The notes: generated from the letters alone by a model not told the origin. A DNA stretch of 58,166 nucleotides from an uncultured Mucilaginibacter sp. (GCF_946479965.1 NZ_CAMLHX010000023.1:1-58166); one strand, 5' to 3'. Shown: positions 41,081 through 52,015, counted from the first letter of the stretch. Numbers and translations: made by a program.

Positions 41081-41630
41081 GTGTTGGGTCTGTCAGCACA
41101 AAGCCGCTCTCATCCTCTTTGGCTTTGTAAACAGCGGTTGGGCTGGTGGTCACCATTATCTCGAGCGTTGGCCATACAATACCGTTAAACAAATGTCCGG
41201 CGCGCACAGTAAAATCGCTTTGGCTCACGCTCATGTGCACATGCACCACTTGCTTGCCGTTGTATATGCCTATGTTACCAACGAAGGAAACTATCTCTGC
41301 CTGCTGCTTTACGGTGTAGATATGGTACATCTGCTTATCGCGGTCATAACTTCCCAATCTGCCCGAGCTAATGGCACCCACGCCGTTAAACTGCGCAAAC
41401 TGAATGTTCTCCTTCACGGCAAAGTCTGTCATGCCCGATAGTATGTCGTCACCGCGGTACAGCACAACGATGTAGGTTTTGGTGGTGCCGTTGGTGCTAA
41501 GTAATTTATACTTCATCGCAGGTGCTTTCCCCTTCTCAATAACCTGACCGGGTTTTACATATTCGTCCTGCTGGGCCAGCGCCATTTGAGCTGTTAGCAG
41601 CAGTAGTACAATGGGTAGTAGTCTTTTCAT
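41070..41630 (-). CDS. Secreted PPC (DUF296) domain protein
   Basis: 186 residues: signal peptide (LLPIVLLLLTAQMALA-QQ) followed by a PPC/DUF296 domain (KTYIVVLYRGDDILSGMTDF, FAQFNGVGAISSGRLGSYD, GKQVVHVHMSVSQSDF, GHLFNGIVWPTLEI). PPC domains are often joined to AT-hooks in DNA-binding proteins; here the domain is exported and has no hook, so DNA binding is unlikely. HVHMSVS keeps the His pair that can hold metal. The last codons overlap the right end of the repeat at 41020-41080. It is 11 nt from the dctA-like gene in the same direction. Confidence 0.85.
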   Translation of the reverse strand: MKRLLPIVLLLLTAQMALAQQDEYVKPGQVIEKGKAPAMKYKLLSTNGTTKTYIVVLYRGDDILSGMTDFAVKENIQFAQFNGVGAISSGRLGSYDRDKQMYHIYTVKQQAEIVSFVGNIGIYNGKQVVHVHMSVSQSDFTVRAGHLFNGIVWPTLEIMVTTSPTAVYKAKEDESGFVLTDPTLTH

Positions 41631-41641
41631 GGTTTTATCTA

Positions 41642-42889
41642 TTATTTATTAGCTATCGCTGCGCGATATTTTGCTTCATCAAATTCCTTTTCGCTTTTGG
41701 CAATTACCACTGTTGCCATACCGTTGCCTATCATATTGGTAATGGCCCTCGCTTCAGACATGAACCTGTCCACACCCAACAGGATCGCCACACCCTCAAC
41801 AGGTATCACCTTAATGGCAGTAAGCGTTGAAGCCAGTACAATAAAGCCGCTGCCGGTAACGCCCGCCGCACCTTTTGAGGTGACCATCAGGATGCCTATT
41901 ATAGTCAGCTGCTGCTCCCAAGTCAACGGGATGTTGAACACCTGCCCCAAAAATATAACCGACATGGACAGGTAAATGGTTGTGCCATCCAGGTTAAAGG
42001 AATACCCCGCCGGGATAACCAGCCCCACCACAGATTTTGAACAGCCGAAGGCTTCCATCTTTTCCATCATGGCAGGTAGCACGGGCTCGGATGAGGAGGT
42101 GCCCAGAACGATCAGTATTTCCTGCCGGATGAATTTAAGGTACTGCCAAAGACTGAACTTATATAGGTAGCAAATAAGATTAAGCACTACGAAAATAAAC
42201 AAGAACATTGTCAGATACACCGAGCCCATCAACTTGGCCAAAGGCTGCAATGTGGATATTCCGTACTTACCCACCGTAAAGGCCATCCCACCAAAGGCGC
42301 CAATTGGGGCCACCTTCATCACCATGTGCATAATATTGAAGAACACTTTAGAGATCTTTTCAAACAGATCAACTACCGTATGGCCGCGCTCGCCCATGCG
42401 GCTTAGCGCTATCCCGAATAGTATAGCAAAGAAGAGGATCTGTAAAATATCGCCTTTGGCAAAAGCATCGAAGAAATTGGGAGGTACTATATGGGCGATG
42501 AAATCGCCCCAATGCATTGCAGAAGCGGCCTTTTCGTATTCGTCCAGTTTAGTGGTATCCACCTTTACGTGGCTAACAAAGCCGGCACCTGGTTTAAGCA
42601 GGTTGCATACAACAACGCCAATCACTAAAGCAAATGTGGTTACAATCTCGAAATACAAAAGCGCCTTACCGCCTACGCGGCCCACCTTCTTCATATCGCG
42701 CATACCGGCTACCCCAAGCACAATGGTTAGGAATATGATCGGCGCGATCAGCATGGTAATCAGGTTAATAAATGTTTTGCTGATAAGCTGCGCGGTTGGC
42801 GCGAAAGATGGAAAGTATAAACCGGTTATTACACCAAGCGCAATGGCTACTAAAACCTGGAAGGTAAGGTTGGCGAATAATCGTTTCAT
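41642..42889 (-). CDS. Dicarboxylate/amino acid:cation symporter (DAACS, DctA/GltP type)
   Basis: 415 residues with the family signatures: serine-rich hairpin LGTSSSEPVLPAMM, GYSFNLDGTTIYLS, hairpin 2 SKGAAGVTGSGFIVLASTL, and the substrate/cation helix DRFMSEARAITNMIGNG. It imports C4-dicarboxylate or acidic amino acids with Na or H ions. DctA versus glutamate transporter cannot be decided safely. A strong hairpin followed by U6 lies in its probable 5' leader (42931-42976). Confidence 0.93.
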   Translation of the reverse strand: MKRLFANLTFQVLVAIALGVITGLYFPSFAPTAQLISKTFINLITMLIAPIIFLTIVLGVAGMRDMKKVGRVGGKALLYFEIVTTFALVIGVVVCNLLKPGAGFVSHVKVDTTKLDEYEKAASAMHWGDFIAHIVPPNFFDAFAKGDILQILFFAILFGIALSRMGERGHTVVDLFEKISKVFFNIMHMVMKVAPIGAFGGMAFTVGKYGISTLQPLAKLMGSVYLTMFLFIFVVLNLICYLYKFSLWQYLKFIRQEILIVLGTSSSEPVLPAMMEKMEAFGCSKSVVGLVIPAGYSFNLDGTTIYLSMSVIFLGQVFNIPLTWEQQLTIIGILMVTSKGAAGVTGSGFIVLASTLTAIKVIPVEGVAILLGVDRFMSEARAITNMIGNGMATVVIAKSEKEFDEAKYRAAIANK

Positions 42890-42930
42890 GCTAACACAAT
42901 AATACGATTATAACCTGTAAAACACTGAAA

Positions 42931-42976
42931 TAAAAAACCGCTTACCGGCGGGCTCCTCTCCCGAAAATAAGCGGTT
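42931..42976 (-). terminator. Hairpin plus U-tract upstream of the symporter gene (leader attenuator or terminator)
   Basis: On the minus strand AACCGCTTA and TAAGCGGTT (9 bp, perfect) enclose a smaller CGGG/CCCG hairpin, and the outer stem is followed by TTTTTT. It sits about 42 nt upstream of the symporter ATG in the same direction, with no gene before it on that strand. It therefore terminates either a short leader RNA or an unseen small RNA. Confidence 0.6.
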
Positions 42977-43075
42977 CTTTTAAATTATTACCCCGTAAAG
43001 TTTGCGCTTGACTTTAAAAGGCATCGTAATATCATTTACTTATAATACAGACCAATATTGCTCTAAAAAGTTTAA

Positions 43076-45151
<2,076 letters not shown>

Positions 45152-45167
45152 TTGAGCGAAAAGTGGT

Positions 45168-45406
45168 GTTCCAAAACCCAGCAGCGAGTGTTCCAAAGTG
45201 TTCCAAAAACGAAGATATTTTTTAAAACCCCACAAGCAATTGAAAAACAGATTATTAGGCGCCAACTACAGCTAAATTTACTGACTTATAAGTAGTTTCA
45301 AAGTGTTCCAAACTGTTCCACCTAAAAATGTTAAGGCGTTAAAAATCAAGCATTTAATACCGTCAACACGTTTACAGTTTTTTAGATGCTTTATATTTTT
45401 TGGAAC
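45168..45406. repeat. GTTCCA element, copy at 45 kb
   Basis: GTTCCA at 45168, 45190, 45200, 45305 and 45315, GTTTCA at 45295, inverted TGGAAC at 45401. Core 45266-45300 matches 29252-29286 at 31 of 35 positions. Fills the 288-nt gap between ligA and the convergent Mpo1-like gene; no terminator or ORF seen. Confidence 0.7.
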
Positions 45407-45439
45407 ACCGCGGTGGGCTGAGAAATTGATGATTTTTGT

Positions 45440-45949
45440 TTAATATCTGATCTTAAATTTCTTTAAGATCAAACTAAAAAGCCACATCGGGCCTATCAGC
45501 ATAAATTTAAAATCCTGCGCGAAGATGGGTCTGCGGCCTTCTTTTTTATAGCCTATCAGTTGCCCAATATTCCCTATAACAAACAGTATTAAGCCAATTT
45601 GTGCCAATACAAAGTTCTGCTCTAATGACACAATTACATAACTAAAGACACCCAGGCAAAATAACATCAGGTAAGACAGCATTGGCGACAGGCGCAGATA
45701 ATAATAAAGAGAAAACGCCACTACAAACGACGCCCAGTTGACGAAGGTTTGGTTCTTACCCAAAAACTCAAGTTGCGGGAAGGGGATGGACCATACAAAA
45801 GCCAGTATACCAAAGCTAACCAACGGGATACAGAAATAATTGATAACGCGGTTAGTTGGATTAGTATGAAACGATGCATACTCATCCAGTTGAACATCTA
45901 CAGGGCGCTTCTCAATTTGCGGCTGTTTAGCTTTGGGTTGATTTTTCAT
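45440..45949 (-). CDS. Mpo1/YGL010w-like (DUF962) membrane protein
   Basis: 169 residues from MKNQPKAKQPQIE; the longer ATG at 45994 adds an implausible leader. The signature EYASFHTNPTNRVINYFCIP (D-E-Y-x-x-x-H-x-N-P-x-N-x-x-x-x-x-x-x-I-P) matches the Mpo1-like family, and three or four hydrophobic helices follow (YYLRLSPMLSYLMLFCLG, IGLILFVIGNIGQLIGY). In yeast Mpo1 is an iron-dependent 2-hydroxy fatty acid dioxygenase using these His residues; the bacterial role is inferred. The conserved His near the N-terminus is present. Confidence 0.8.
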   Translation of the reverse strand: MKNQPKAKQPQIEKRPVDVQLDEYASFHTNPTNRVINYFCIPLVSFGILAFVWSIPFPQLEFLGKNQTFVNWASFVVAFSLYYYLRLSPMLSYLMLFCLGVFSYVIVSLEQNFVLAQIGLILFVIGNIGQLIGYKKEGRRPIFAQDFKFMLIGPMWLFSLILKKFKIRY

Positions 45950-46043
45950 AAAGCCTATAAAAGAAGTAATGCCGAACTTGCTTCGACATCTCACTTATGG
46001 TGAGACGCTAAAACATGTTCAGCATGACATAATTAATTATTTC

Positions 46044-47609
46044 TTACTTAGCAAATGCTACCGAGCGGGTTTCTCTGATCACCGTAACCTTGATCTGGCC
46101 CGGATAGGTCATTTCAGTTTGGATACGGTTAGAGATATCAGCCGCCAACGTTTCTGATTGCGCATCGCTTATCTTTTCACTTTCTACCACCACCCGCAAC
46201 TCGCGACCAGCCTGTATAGCGAAGGTTTTTTCAACTCCCGGGTAAGACATTGCCAACTCTTCCAATTCCTTTAAACGCTTGATATAGCTTTCAACCACCT
46301 CGCGGCGGGCACCAGGGCGTGCACCCGATATAGCATCACAAACCTGAATGATCGGAGACAGCATGGAGGTCATTTCTACCTCGTCGTGGTGAGCACCAAT
46401 GGCGTTACATACTTCAGGGTGTTCTTTATACTTCTCGGCTAACTGCATACCTAAAATTGCGTGTGGCAATTCCGGGTTATCATCAGGCACTTTACCAATA
46501 TCATGTAGTAAACCGGCACGCTTAGCAAGCTTAACATTCAGACCCAGTTCAGCAGCCATAGTAGCGCAAAAGTTAGCCACCTCGCGCGAGTGCTGTAACA
46601 GGTTTTGTCCGTATGATGAACGGTAGCGCATACGGCCCACCATTCTTATCAGTTCAGGGTGAAGGCCACTGATGCCTAAATCTATAACTGTACGCTCGCC
46701 TATCTCAACAATTTCTTCTTCTATCTGCTTACGTGTTTTGGCAACCACCTCCTCAATACGTGCCGGGTGAATACGTCCGTCAGTAACCAAACGGTGCATA
46801 GCCAAACGGGCTATCTCGCGGCGTACCGGGTCAAATCCCGAAAGAATAATAGCTTCCGGCGTATCGTCAACAATAATTTCAATACCGGTTGCAGCTTCCA
46901 GTGCGCGTATATTACGCCCTTCACGACCGATGATACGGCCCTTTATCTCGTCGTTCTCTATATTAAAGATAGATACTGTGTTCTCAATAGCAGCCTCGGT
47001 AGCGGTACGCTGTATGGTTTGTATAACTATCTTTTTAGCTTCTTTAGTAGCTGTTAGCTTGGCTTCGTCAACAATATCTTTTATCTGCGCCATGGCCTTG
47101 CTGCGGGCATCTTCACGCAGGTTTTCAACCAATTGATCTTTTGCTTCTTCAGCGGATATGCCCGCTATAGTTTCCAGTTGCTGTACATGCTGATTCTTTA
47201 ACACGTCAACCTCTTCCTGTTTCTTAACTACTATCTCGGTTTGGCGCTCCAGGTTTTTACGGGTGTTATCCAGTTCGTTTTCCTTACGGGTAAGGTTCTC
47301 CAAACGCTGGTTGTACGATTGTTCTTTTTGTTTAACGCCGTTCTCACGCTGATTGATCTCGTTATTTTTGGCATTTATCTCCTGCTCGTGCTCGGCTTTC
47401 ATCTGTAGAAAGCGCTCTTTAGCCTCCAACAATTTATTCTTTCTTAATATCTCCGCGTCATTCTCACCATCCCTCAAAATCTTTTTAACTTTTAGCTGAG
47501 CTGCTGCTTCCTGATCTTTAAAAAGCTTTCTCAGCAGGAACCGCCCTACAACGATACCCGTCGGGACGCCTATCAGCAACCCGATAATTACATATAAAAT
47601 ATTGGTCAT
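46044..47609 (-). CDS. rny: Ribonuclease Y
   Basis: 521 residues: N-terminal membrane helix ([19 protein letters not shown]), a long charged coiled coil (about 40-190; [20 protein letters not shown]), a KH RNA-binding domain ([19 protein letters not shown]) and an HD phosphohydrolase domain with [11 protein letters not shown]. RNase Y is a membrane-bound endonuclease that begins mRNA decay. It lies downstream of zapA, with a 220-nt spacer that holds a 6S-like RNA. Confidence 0.96.
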   Translation of the reverse strand: MTNILYVIIGLLIGVPTGIVVGRFLLRKLFKDQEAAAQLKVKKILRDGENDAEILRKNKLLEAKERFLQMKAEHEQEINAKNNEINQRENGVKQKEQSYNQRLENLTRKENELDNTRKNLERQTEIVVKKQEEVDVLKNQHVQQLETIAGISAEEAKDQLVENLREDARSKAMAQIKDIVDEAKLTATKEAKKIVIQTIQRTATEAAIENTVSIFNIENDEIKGRIIGREGRNIRALEAATGIEIIVDDTPEAIILSGFDPVRREIARLAMHRLVTDGRIHPARIEEVVAKTRKQIEEEIVEIGERTVIDLGISGLHPELIRMVGRMRYRSSYGQNLLQHSREVANFCATMAAELGLNVKLAKRAGLLHDIGKVPDDNPELPHAILGMQLAEKYKEHPEVCNAIGAHHDEVEMTSMLSPIIQVCDAISGARPGARREVVESYIKRLKELEELAMSYPGVEKTFAIQAGRELRVVVESEKISDAQSETLAADISNRIQTEMTYPGQIKVTVIRETRSVAFAK

Positions 47610-47632
47610 TCTTTGTTTTAGGTTATATAAAT

Positions 47633-47797
47633 AAAAAAACCGCGATTAAACTTCAAGCTCATGTATTTGAAAAACTTCATGCAGATACTTTGGGACCATG
47701 GGTTACCGCTAATACATTGTAGTAACGCATGCCCTCCTTGATCCTTGGATATTGAAGTGTTAAGTTTTCAATAGTGAACTCAAAATTTAACCGCGGT
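47633..47797 (-). ncRNA. ssrS: Candidate 6S RNA (ssrS, Bacteroidota form)
   Basis: On the minus strand, between zapA and rny, about 165 nt fold as one long rod. The closing stem ACCGCGGTTAAA/TTTAATCGCGGT has 12 pairs including one G-U. It continues with TTGAAAAC/GTTTTTCAA, ACTTCA/TGAAGT and an apical GTTAC/GTAAC helix, with internal loops. T7 follows the last pair directly. A long hairpin with a central opening, beside zapA, is the hallmark layout of 6S RNA, which binds RNA polymerase holoenzyme. No ORF is present. The identification is by structure and position only. Confidence 0.65.
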
Positions 47798-47829
47798 TAA
47801 ATCTTAATTGCTCTTGTATGTAAAGAACG

Positions 47830-48123
47830 TTACTGCTTTGAAAAAAAGTCGTTCAGCAATTTGTCTAACTGATAAGTTTTTTCGGCCACCTCTGTATCTT
47901 CAACGGTAACCTTTTTTTCTGCTTTTAATGATGATGTGGCGTAATGCAACACACTCATAGCAAGCAAATCCTGCTTATCCCTAACCGCGTAATTTTCCTG
48001 ATATTCTTTTATACGGTCGTTTATTAACTTAGCTGCCCTACGTATTATTTCTTCCTCTTCCATGTTCACCTTTAAGGGGTAAACTCTGTCAGCAATATTT
48101 ATTTTTATTGAGATTTCTCCCAT
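47830..48123 (-). CDS. zapA: Cell division protein ZapA
   Basis: 97 residues: an N-terminal beta-hairpin (ISIKINIADRVYPLKVNMEEE) then the conserved RAAKLINDRI and DLLAMSVLHYATSSLK helices forming the dimer/tetramer coiled coil. ZapA bundles FtsZ at the division ring. It is 22 nt downstream of a small coiled-coil gene and upstream of the 6S-like RNA and rny. Confidence 0.93.
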   Translation of the reverse strand: MGEISIKINIADRVYPLKVNMEEEEIIRRAAKLINDRIKEYQENYAVRDKQDLLAMSVLHYATSSLKAEKKVTVEDTEVAEKTYQLDKLLNDFFSKQ

Positions 48124-48145
48124 TTGAGCTTGTTCACTTTCTGCA

Positions 48146-48433
48146 CTACTTTTTCAGTAATACAATACACTTGTCTATTTCCTGCACAAATTCGTTAATT
48201 TTTTGTTTAATGTCAACACTTTTTTCATTTGTTTCTGAAAATGACTTGGCTAACTTCAACGCTCTCAACTTTTCGTCGAGCTCTTTTGTCTTATTTTTGC
48301 TGGCATCCAACGCTACCGACAGCGACTCATTCTCCAATTTCAACAAGTCGTTTTCCTCCTGCAAGGCAGTGCACAGCTCTATTAACCTTTCGGCTTTGCT
48401 GATTACCTTATCTAAAGTTGCGGTAGTGCTCAC
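48146..48433 (-). CDS. Small coiled-coil protein preceding zapA
   Basis: 95 residues, almost entirely heptad-patterned (ISKAERLIELCTALQEENDLLKLENE...KTKELDEKLRAL). No named family is certain. Its size, coiled-coil nature and immediate position before zapA (22 nt) suggest a ZapA/ZapB-type division partner, which is inference. Confidence 0.7.
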   Translation of the reverse strand: MSTTATLDKVISKAERLIELCTALQEENDLLKLENESLSVALDASKNKTKELDEKLRALKLAKSFSETNEKSVDIKQKINEFVQEIDKCIVLLKK

Positions 48434-48560
48434 TAATTGTTGATTTATTGAATTATTGAATTACTGAATTATTGATTTAATGTGTATGTTTTATTGATGT
48501 TTTAAATTATTGAATACGCAGGATCAGTAATTCAGTAATTCAATAATTCAATCCTTCAAT
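48434..48560. repeat. TTATTGAATTACTGAA-type intergenic repeat with inverted arms
   Basis: TTATTGAATTACTGAATTATTGA (about 48450-48475) is followed 45 nt later by its inverted form TCAGTAATTCAGTAATTCAATAATTCAA, so the segment can fold into a long AT hairpin. The same words fill tRNA spacers at 56221-56257 and 56385-56460. It separates pheT from the zapA operon. Confidence 0.7.
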
Positions 48561-48562
48561 AA

Positions 48563-50962
48563 TTACTTACGTATCTCCGCTCCGGCTTCCTTCTCTAAGT
48601 TATACATAATTTTTTGCATAACGCTGTCAATGGTTTTGTCCGTCAGTGTTTTTTCTGCATCCTGTAAAACAAAGCTTAACGCGTATGATTTTTTACCTGC
48701 AGGAAGCTTGTCGCCCTCGTAAACATCAAAAATATCTACATCTTGTAAAAGCTTGCGCTCTGTGCGTTGAGCTATCCGTCTTAACTGATCAAACGTGATG
48801 TTCTTATCAACCAGCATTGACAGGTCGCGTTTAACTGCAGGGAATTTAGAAATCTCCTGATATACTATTTTGTTCTTTCTAACGATCTGCATGATCTGAT
48901 CGAAACTGAAATCGGCATAAAAAACTTCGCGGTCTATATCGGTTTTCTTCAAAGCCTCTTTTCCTACTGCACCAAATTTAACCAGCGTTTTTCCGTTCTT
49001 GATGTAATTCAAGCCATATGCCATCTTTTTGCAGGTACAATCCTCCACTGTAGTATCTACAATACTTAATTTTTTCAAAATCCCATCAACAAGCGCCTTT
49101 AAATTATAGAACGACGAGGATTTTGCTTTTTGGTTCCAACCGGCGGCCGTTGCGTCCCCGGTCATGAATATTGCAAACCGTTGGCTCTCTATGTATTTAT
49201 CCTCTTTTACGCTATATACTTTACCAAACTCATAAAACTTCAGATCAGCAGCCTGGCGGTTCTGGTTATAAGCAATAGCTTCTAAACCCGAAAATAGCAT
49301 GGTTTGACGCATCACGTCCAGATCTGAGCTTAAGGGGTTTAATATCTTCACCGCTGAATCCAGATCATTAGCATAAGACGATTTAGTAAGAGAGTTAGAT
49401 AATATCTCATTAAAGCCATTGGCAGTAAGCAAATCGCTTAACAAGTTCTGAACAGTGTCTTTCTCGGGTCTTTGCGAGGTGCTTAGCGATGCTCGCACTT
49501 GCGTTGGTATATGGATGTTGTTATAGCCATAAATCCGCAATATGTCCTCAATCACATCTACATCGCGGGTAACATCAACCCGGTAAGGAGGTATAAGCAA
49601 CGATAAGCCTTCGGCAGTTTCGTTAACTATCTGCATCTCCAAGCCTGTAACAATGGCCTTGATTTCCTCATGGGGAATTAGCTGACCGATCAGTCTATCC
49701 ACATTTTTGTAAGGCAATTCAACCGCGAAGGGTTGAACAGGATTAGGGTAAAAATCGATAATGTTTGATGAGATACTGCCACCGGCAACTTCTTTAATTA
49801 GCAATGCAGCACGCTTCAAAGCAAATACCGGCATATCAGGGTCAGTACCCCGTTCAAAGCGGAAGGAGGCATCAGTTTTCAGTCCGTGCCGTTTGGCGGT
49901 TTTACGAACTGAAACCGAATTGAAGTATGCGCTTTCTAAAAATATACTGGTTGTGCCTGCCGTTACACCCGAATCTATCCCGCCGAAGACACCGGCAATG
50001 CACATTGGCGCTTCAATGTTGCAGATCATCAGGTCATCGGCAGATAACTTGCGCTCTACATCGTCCAGGGCTTTAAACAACGTGCCCTCAGGGCAATTCT
50101 TAACAACCACTTTTCCGCCTTTAATAGCATCGGCATCAAAAGCATGCAGCGGCTGACCTAATTCGTGAAGTACATAGTTGGTAACATCAACAATATTATT
50201 GATAGCCCTTACGCCAATTACCGCCAAGCGCTCCTTTAACCATTGTGGCGACTCATTCACTTCGATGCCGGAAATAGTTAAACCAGCGTAACGCGGACTT
50301 GCGGCAATGTTTTCAACCTCAACCTCAATAACGCGACTTGTGTTGTCAATCTTGAAGGCAGATACATCAGGTTTGATGATCGTTGTTTTCAGAAATGCGG
50401 CAATATCACGAGCCGTACCTAAATGCGAGGTCGCATCGGCGCGGTTAGGTGTCAAACCGATCTCGAACATATAGTCGTCGTTCAGCTTAAAGTATTCTTT
50501 AGCGGGGGTACCTACCACGGCATCTTTGGCCAATACCATAATACCGGCATGATCTGTACCTAATCCTATTTCATCTTCAGCGCAGATCATCCCTTCAGAT
50601 ACCTCGCCTCTTATCTTTGACTTATTAATAGCAAACGGCTCGCCGGTAGATGGGTAAACGATAGTACCCACCATAGCAACCACCACCTTCTGCCCAGCAG
50701 CTACATTGGCAGCACCACAAACAATTTGCAGATCGGTACCGGTACCTACATCAACTTTGGTGATGCTCAGCCTGTCGGCGTTGGGGTGTTGGGTGCGTTC
50801 TTTTACGTAGCCTATTACCAGCCCTTCCAGTCCTCCGGGAACAGCCTGCACTTTCTCTAGGCTTTCTACCTCGAGGCCGGTGCCGGTCAATATGGTTGAG
50901 ATCTCCTGTGGAGATTTATCGGTTTGGATGAATTCTTTAAGCCAATTATATGATATCTTCAT
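48563..50962 (-). CDS. pheT: Phenylalanyl-tRNA synthetase beta subunit
   Basis: 799 residues from MKISYNWLKEFI; the upstream in-frame ATG at 51091 adds 43 residues encoded by non-conserved DNA and is rejected. Domains: B1, tRNA-binding OB (VIGYVKERTQHPNADRLSITKVDVG), B3/B4 editing (GLTPNRADATSHLGTARDIA, HELGQPLHAFDADAI), B5, the synthetase-like core, and the C-terminal FDX-ACB (YQEISKFPAVKRDLSMLVD). It works with PheS as an alpha2beta2 enzyme; pheS is not in this window. Confidence 0.97.
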   Translation of the reverse strand: MKISYNWLKEFIQTDKSPQEISTILTGTGLEVESLEKVQAVPGGLEGLVIGYVKERTQHPNADRLSITKVDVGTGTDLQIVCGAANVAAGQKVVVAMVGTIVYPSTGEPFAINKSKIRGEVSEGMICAEDEIGLGTDHAGIMVLAKDAVVGTPAKEYFKLNDDYMFEIGLTPNRADATSHLGTARDIAAFLKTTIIKPDVSAFKIDNTSRVIEVEVENIAASPRYAGLTISGIEVNESPQWLKERLAVIGVRAINNIVDVTNYVLHELGQPLHAFDADAIKGGKVVVKNCPEGTLFKALDDVERKLSADDLMICNIEAPMCIAGVFGGIDSGVTAGTTSIFLESAYFNSVSVRKTAKRHGLKTDASFRFERGTDPDMPVFALKRAALLIKEVAGGSISSNIIDFYPNPVQPFAVELPYKNVDRLIGQLIPHEEIKAIVTGLEMQIVNETAEGLSLLIPPYRVDVTRDVDVIEDILRIYGYNNIHIPTQVRASLSTSQRPEKDTVQNLLSDLLTANGFNEILSNSLTKSSYANDLDSAVKILNPLSSDLDVMRQTMLFSGLEAIAYNQNRQAADLKFYEFGKVYSVKEDKYIESQRFAIFMTGDATAAGWNQKAKSSSFYNLKALVDGILKKLSIVDTTVEDCTCKKMAYGLNYIKNGKTLVKFGAVGKEALKKTDIDREVFYADFSFDQIMQIVRKNKIVYQEISKFPAVKRDLSMLVDKNITFDQLRRIAQRTERKLLQDVDIFDVYEGDKLPAGKKSYALSFVLQDAEKTLTDKTIDSVMQKIMYNLEKEAGAEIRK

Positions 50963-51085
50963 TAATTCAGAATGATAATCGGCAAAGATAAGATTTAGAC
51001 GGGAAGTAGGGAAGTAGCGATGCAGGAAAAGTAGGGAAGTCTGATTTGCATCTGTTAAGCAGATGTGTAAATTAGCATGCTGCCC

Positions 51086-51297
51086 TAACACATTAACGTT
51101 TGCTCCGCTTGCGAGGGTGAAACAAACGGAACAAAGCGGAGCAAGCTTTTTAGTAACTATTTGATTATAAATGGTTAATTTTTTAAGCGGAACAAAGTGA
51201 AACTACTTATTCGTCAGGAAGCTTAGCTGTGGAATTGAGTTAATGTGCTTATTGTCAGCTTGTTGCGAAAATGGCTATAAAGCGGAGCAAGATTTTA
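51086..51297. repeat. Composite GTTTCA/GTTCCA repeats, copies at 51 kb (inverted), in the 353-nt gap
   Basis: The hairpin form lies at 51086-51145, inverted and nearly identical to 41020-41080 (two to four mismatches). The core form lies inverted at 51198-51232, matching 29252-29286 and 45266-45300. A partial AAAGCGGAGCAAG lies at about 51281-51293. The element fills the region between pheT and the Nudix gene; promoters for the divergent genes must lie within or beside it, but none is clear. Confidence 0.72.
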
Positions 51298-51315
51298 TGC
51301 TTGTTATGACATTAT

Positions 51316-51912
51316 ATGACTGATAAAAATATACAAAAGTGGACCGTACTTGAAGAGCAGGACGTATCGCCGAGCCATTGGTTCCCTGTTACAAAACAGA
51401 AGGTAAAGCTTGCAAATAACAACGTTTACGACTACTATTTCTCTAAACTGGGCGATGTTGTACAGGTTTTAGCCATTACAAAACAAAACGAGGTGGTGTT
51501 GGTGAAGCAATACAAGCACGGCCTCGGCGAGGTGGTGTTGGAACTCCCTGGCGGTATGCAGCAAAAAGATACATCACTCATACAATCCGCTTTAAACGAG
51601 CTGGAGGAAGAGACAGGGATAAAAACTACCGCTAAGCAGCTTATCTCTCTTGGTAAAATTGCCATCAACCCAACCAAACTGAAACAGGTAACCTATGGGT
51701 TCATTATGTTTAATGCTGAGTTTAACTCGGTGCAGCAACTGGAGGACACAGAAGATATACAGATAGTATTAAAGCCCGCTCCAGAGGTGCTTCAATTAGC
51801 ATTAAATGGAGGTATATGGGTTACAGACTCGGTGAGTTTTATTTTAAGAGCCGCTATGATGTATCCTGATGTATTTAGAGTGACAGAGGGGATTGGAACC
51901 CGTGATCTATAA
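51316..51912 (+). CDS. Nudix hydrolase
   Basis: 198 residues with NUDIX fold features: VVLELPGGMQQKD then SALNELEEETGI. Against the Nudix box G-x5-E-x7-R-E-U-x-E-E-x-G-U, the first Glu is replaced by Thr and the Arg by Asn, while the catalytic E-L-x-E-E core is kept. ADP-ribose or sugar-nucleotide pyrophosphatases have the same overall layout (KQYKHGLGEVVLELPGG). Activity is likely but substrate uncertain. Confidence 0.88.
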   Translation: MTDKNIQKWTVLEEQDVSPSHWFPVTKQKVKLANNNVYDYYFSKLGDVVQVLAITKQNEVVLVKQYKHGLGEVVLELPGGMQQKDTSLIQSALNELEEETGIKTTAKQLISLGKIAINPTKLKQVTYGFIMFNAEFNSVQQLEDTEDIQIVLKPAPEVLQLALNGGIWVTDSVSFILRAAMMYPDVFRVTEGIGTRDL

Positions 51913-51956
51913 AAAGCCTGATCAAAGATCCGGGGCCAATGGTTAAAACCGGCTAA

Positions 51957-51995
51957 TAAAAAGGCCGTCTACTGATTACCAGAGACGGCCTTTTA
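51957..51995. terminator. Bidirectional terminator between Nudix and MACPF genes
   Basis: AAGGCCGTCT/AGACGGCCTT, 12-nt loop, A-rich left and T-rich right flanks; 50 nt after the Nudix stop and 21 nt after the MACPF stop on the other strand. Confidence 0.88.
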
Positions 51996-52015
51996 TTATA
52001 AAAATTTAACAAACC

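Noticed and set aside
42234..42902. 222-residue plus-strand frame opposite the symporter
   Set aside because: Antisense shadow of a well-conserved transporter gene.
48434..48560. Possible CRISPR array because of repeated AT-rich words
   Set aside because: Repeats are overlapping and inverted, with no regular spacers of similar length and no cas genes in the window.
50963..51091. N-terminal extension of PheT
   Set aside because: The extra 43 residues precede the universally conserved MKISYNWLKEF start and overlap non-conserved spacer.
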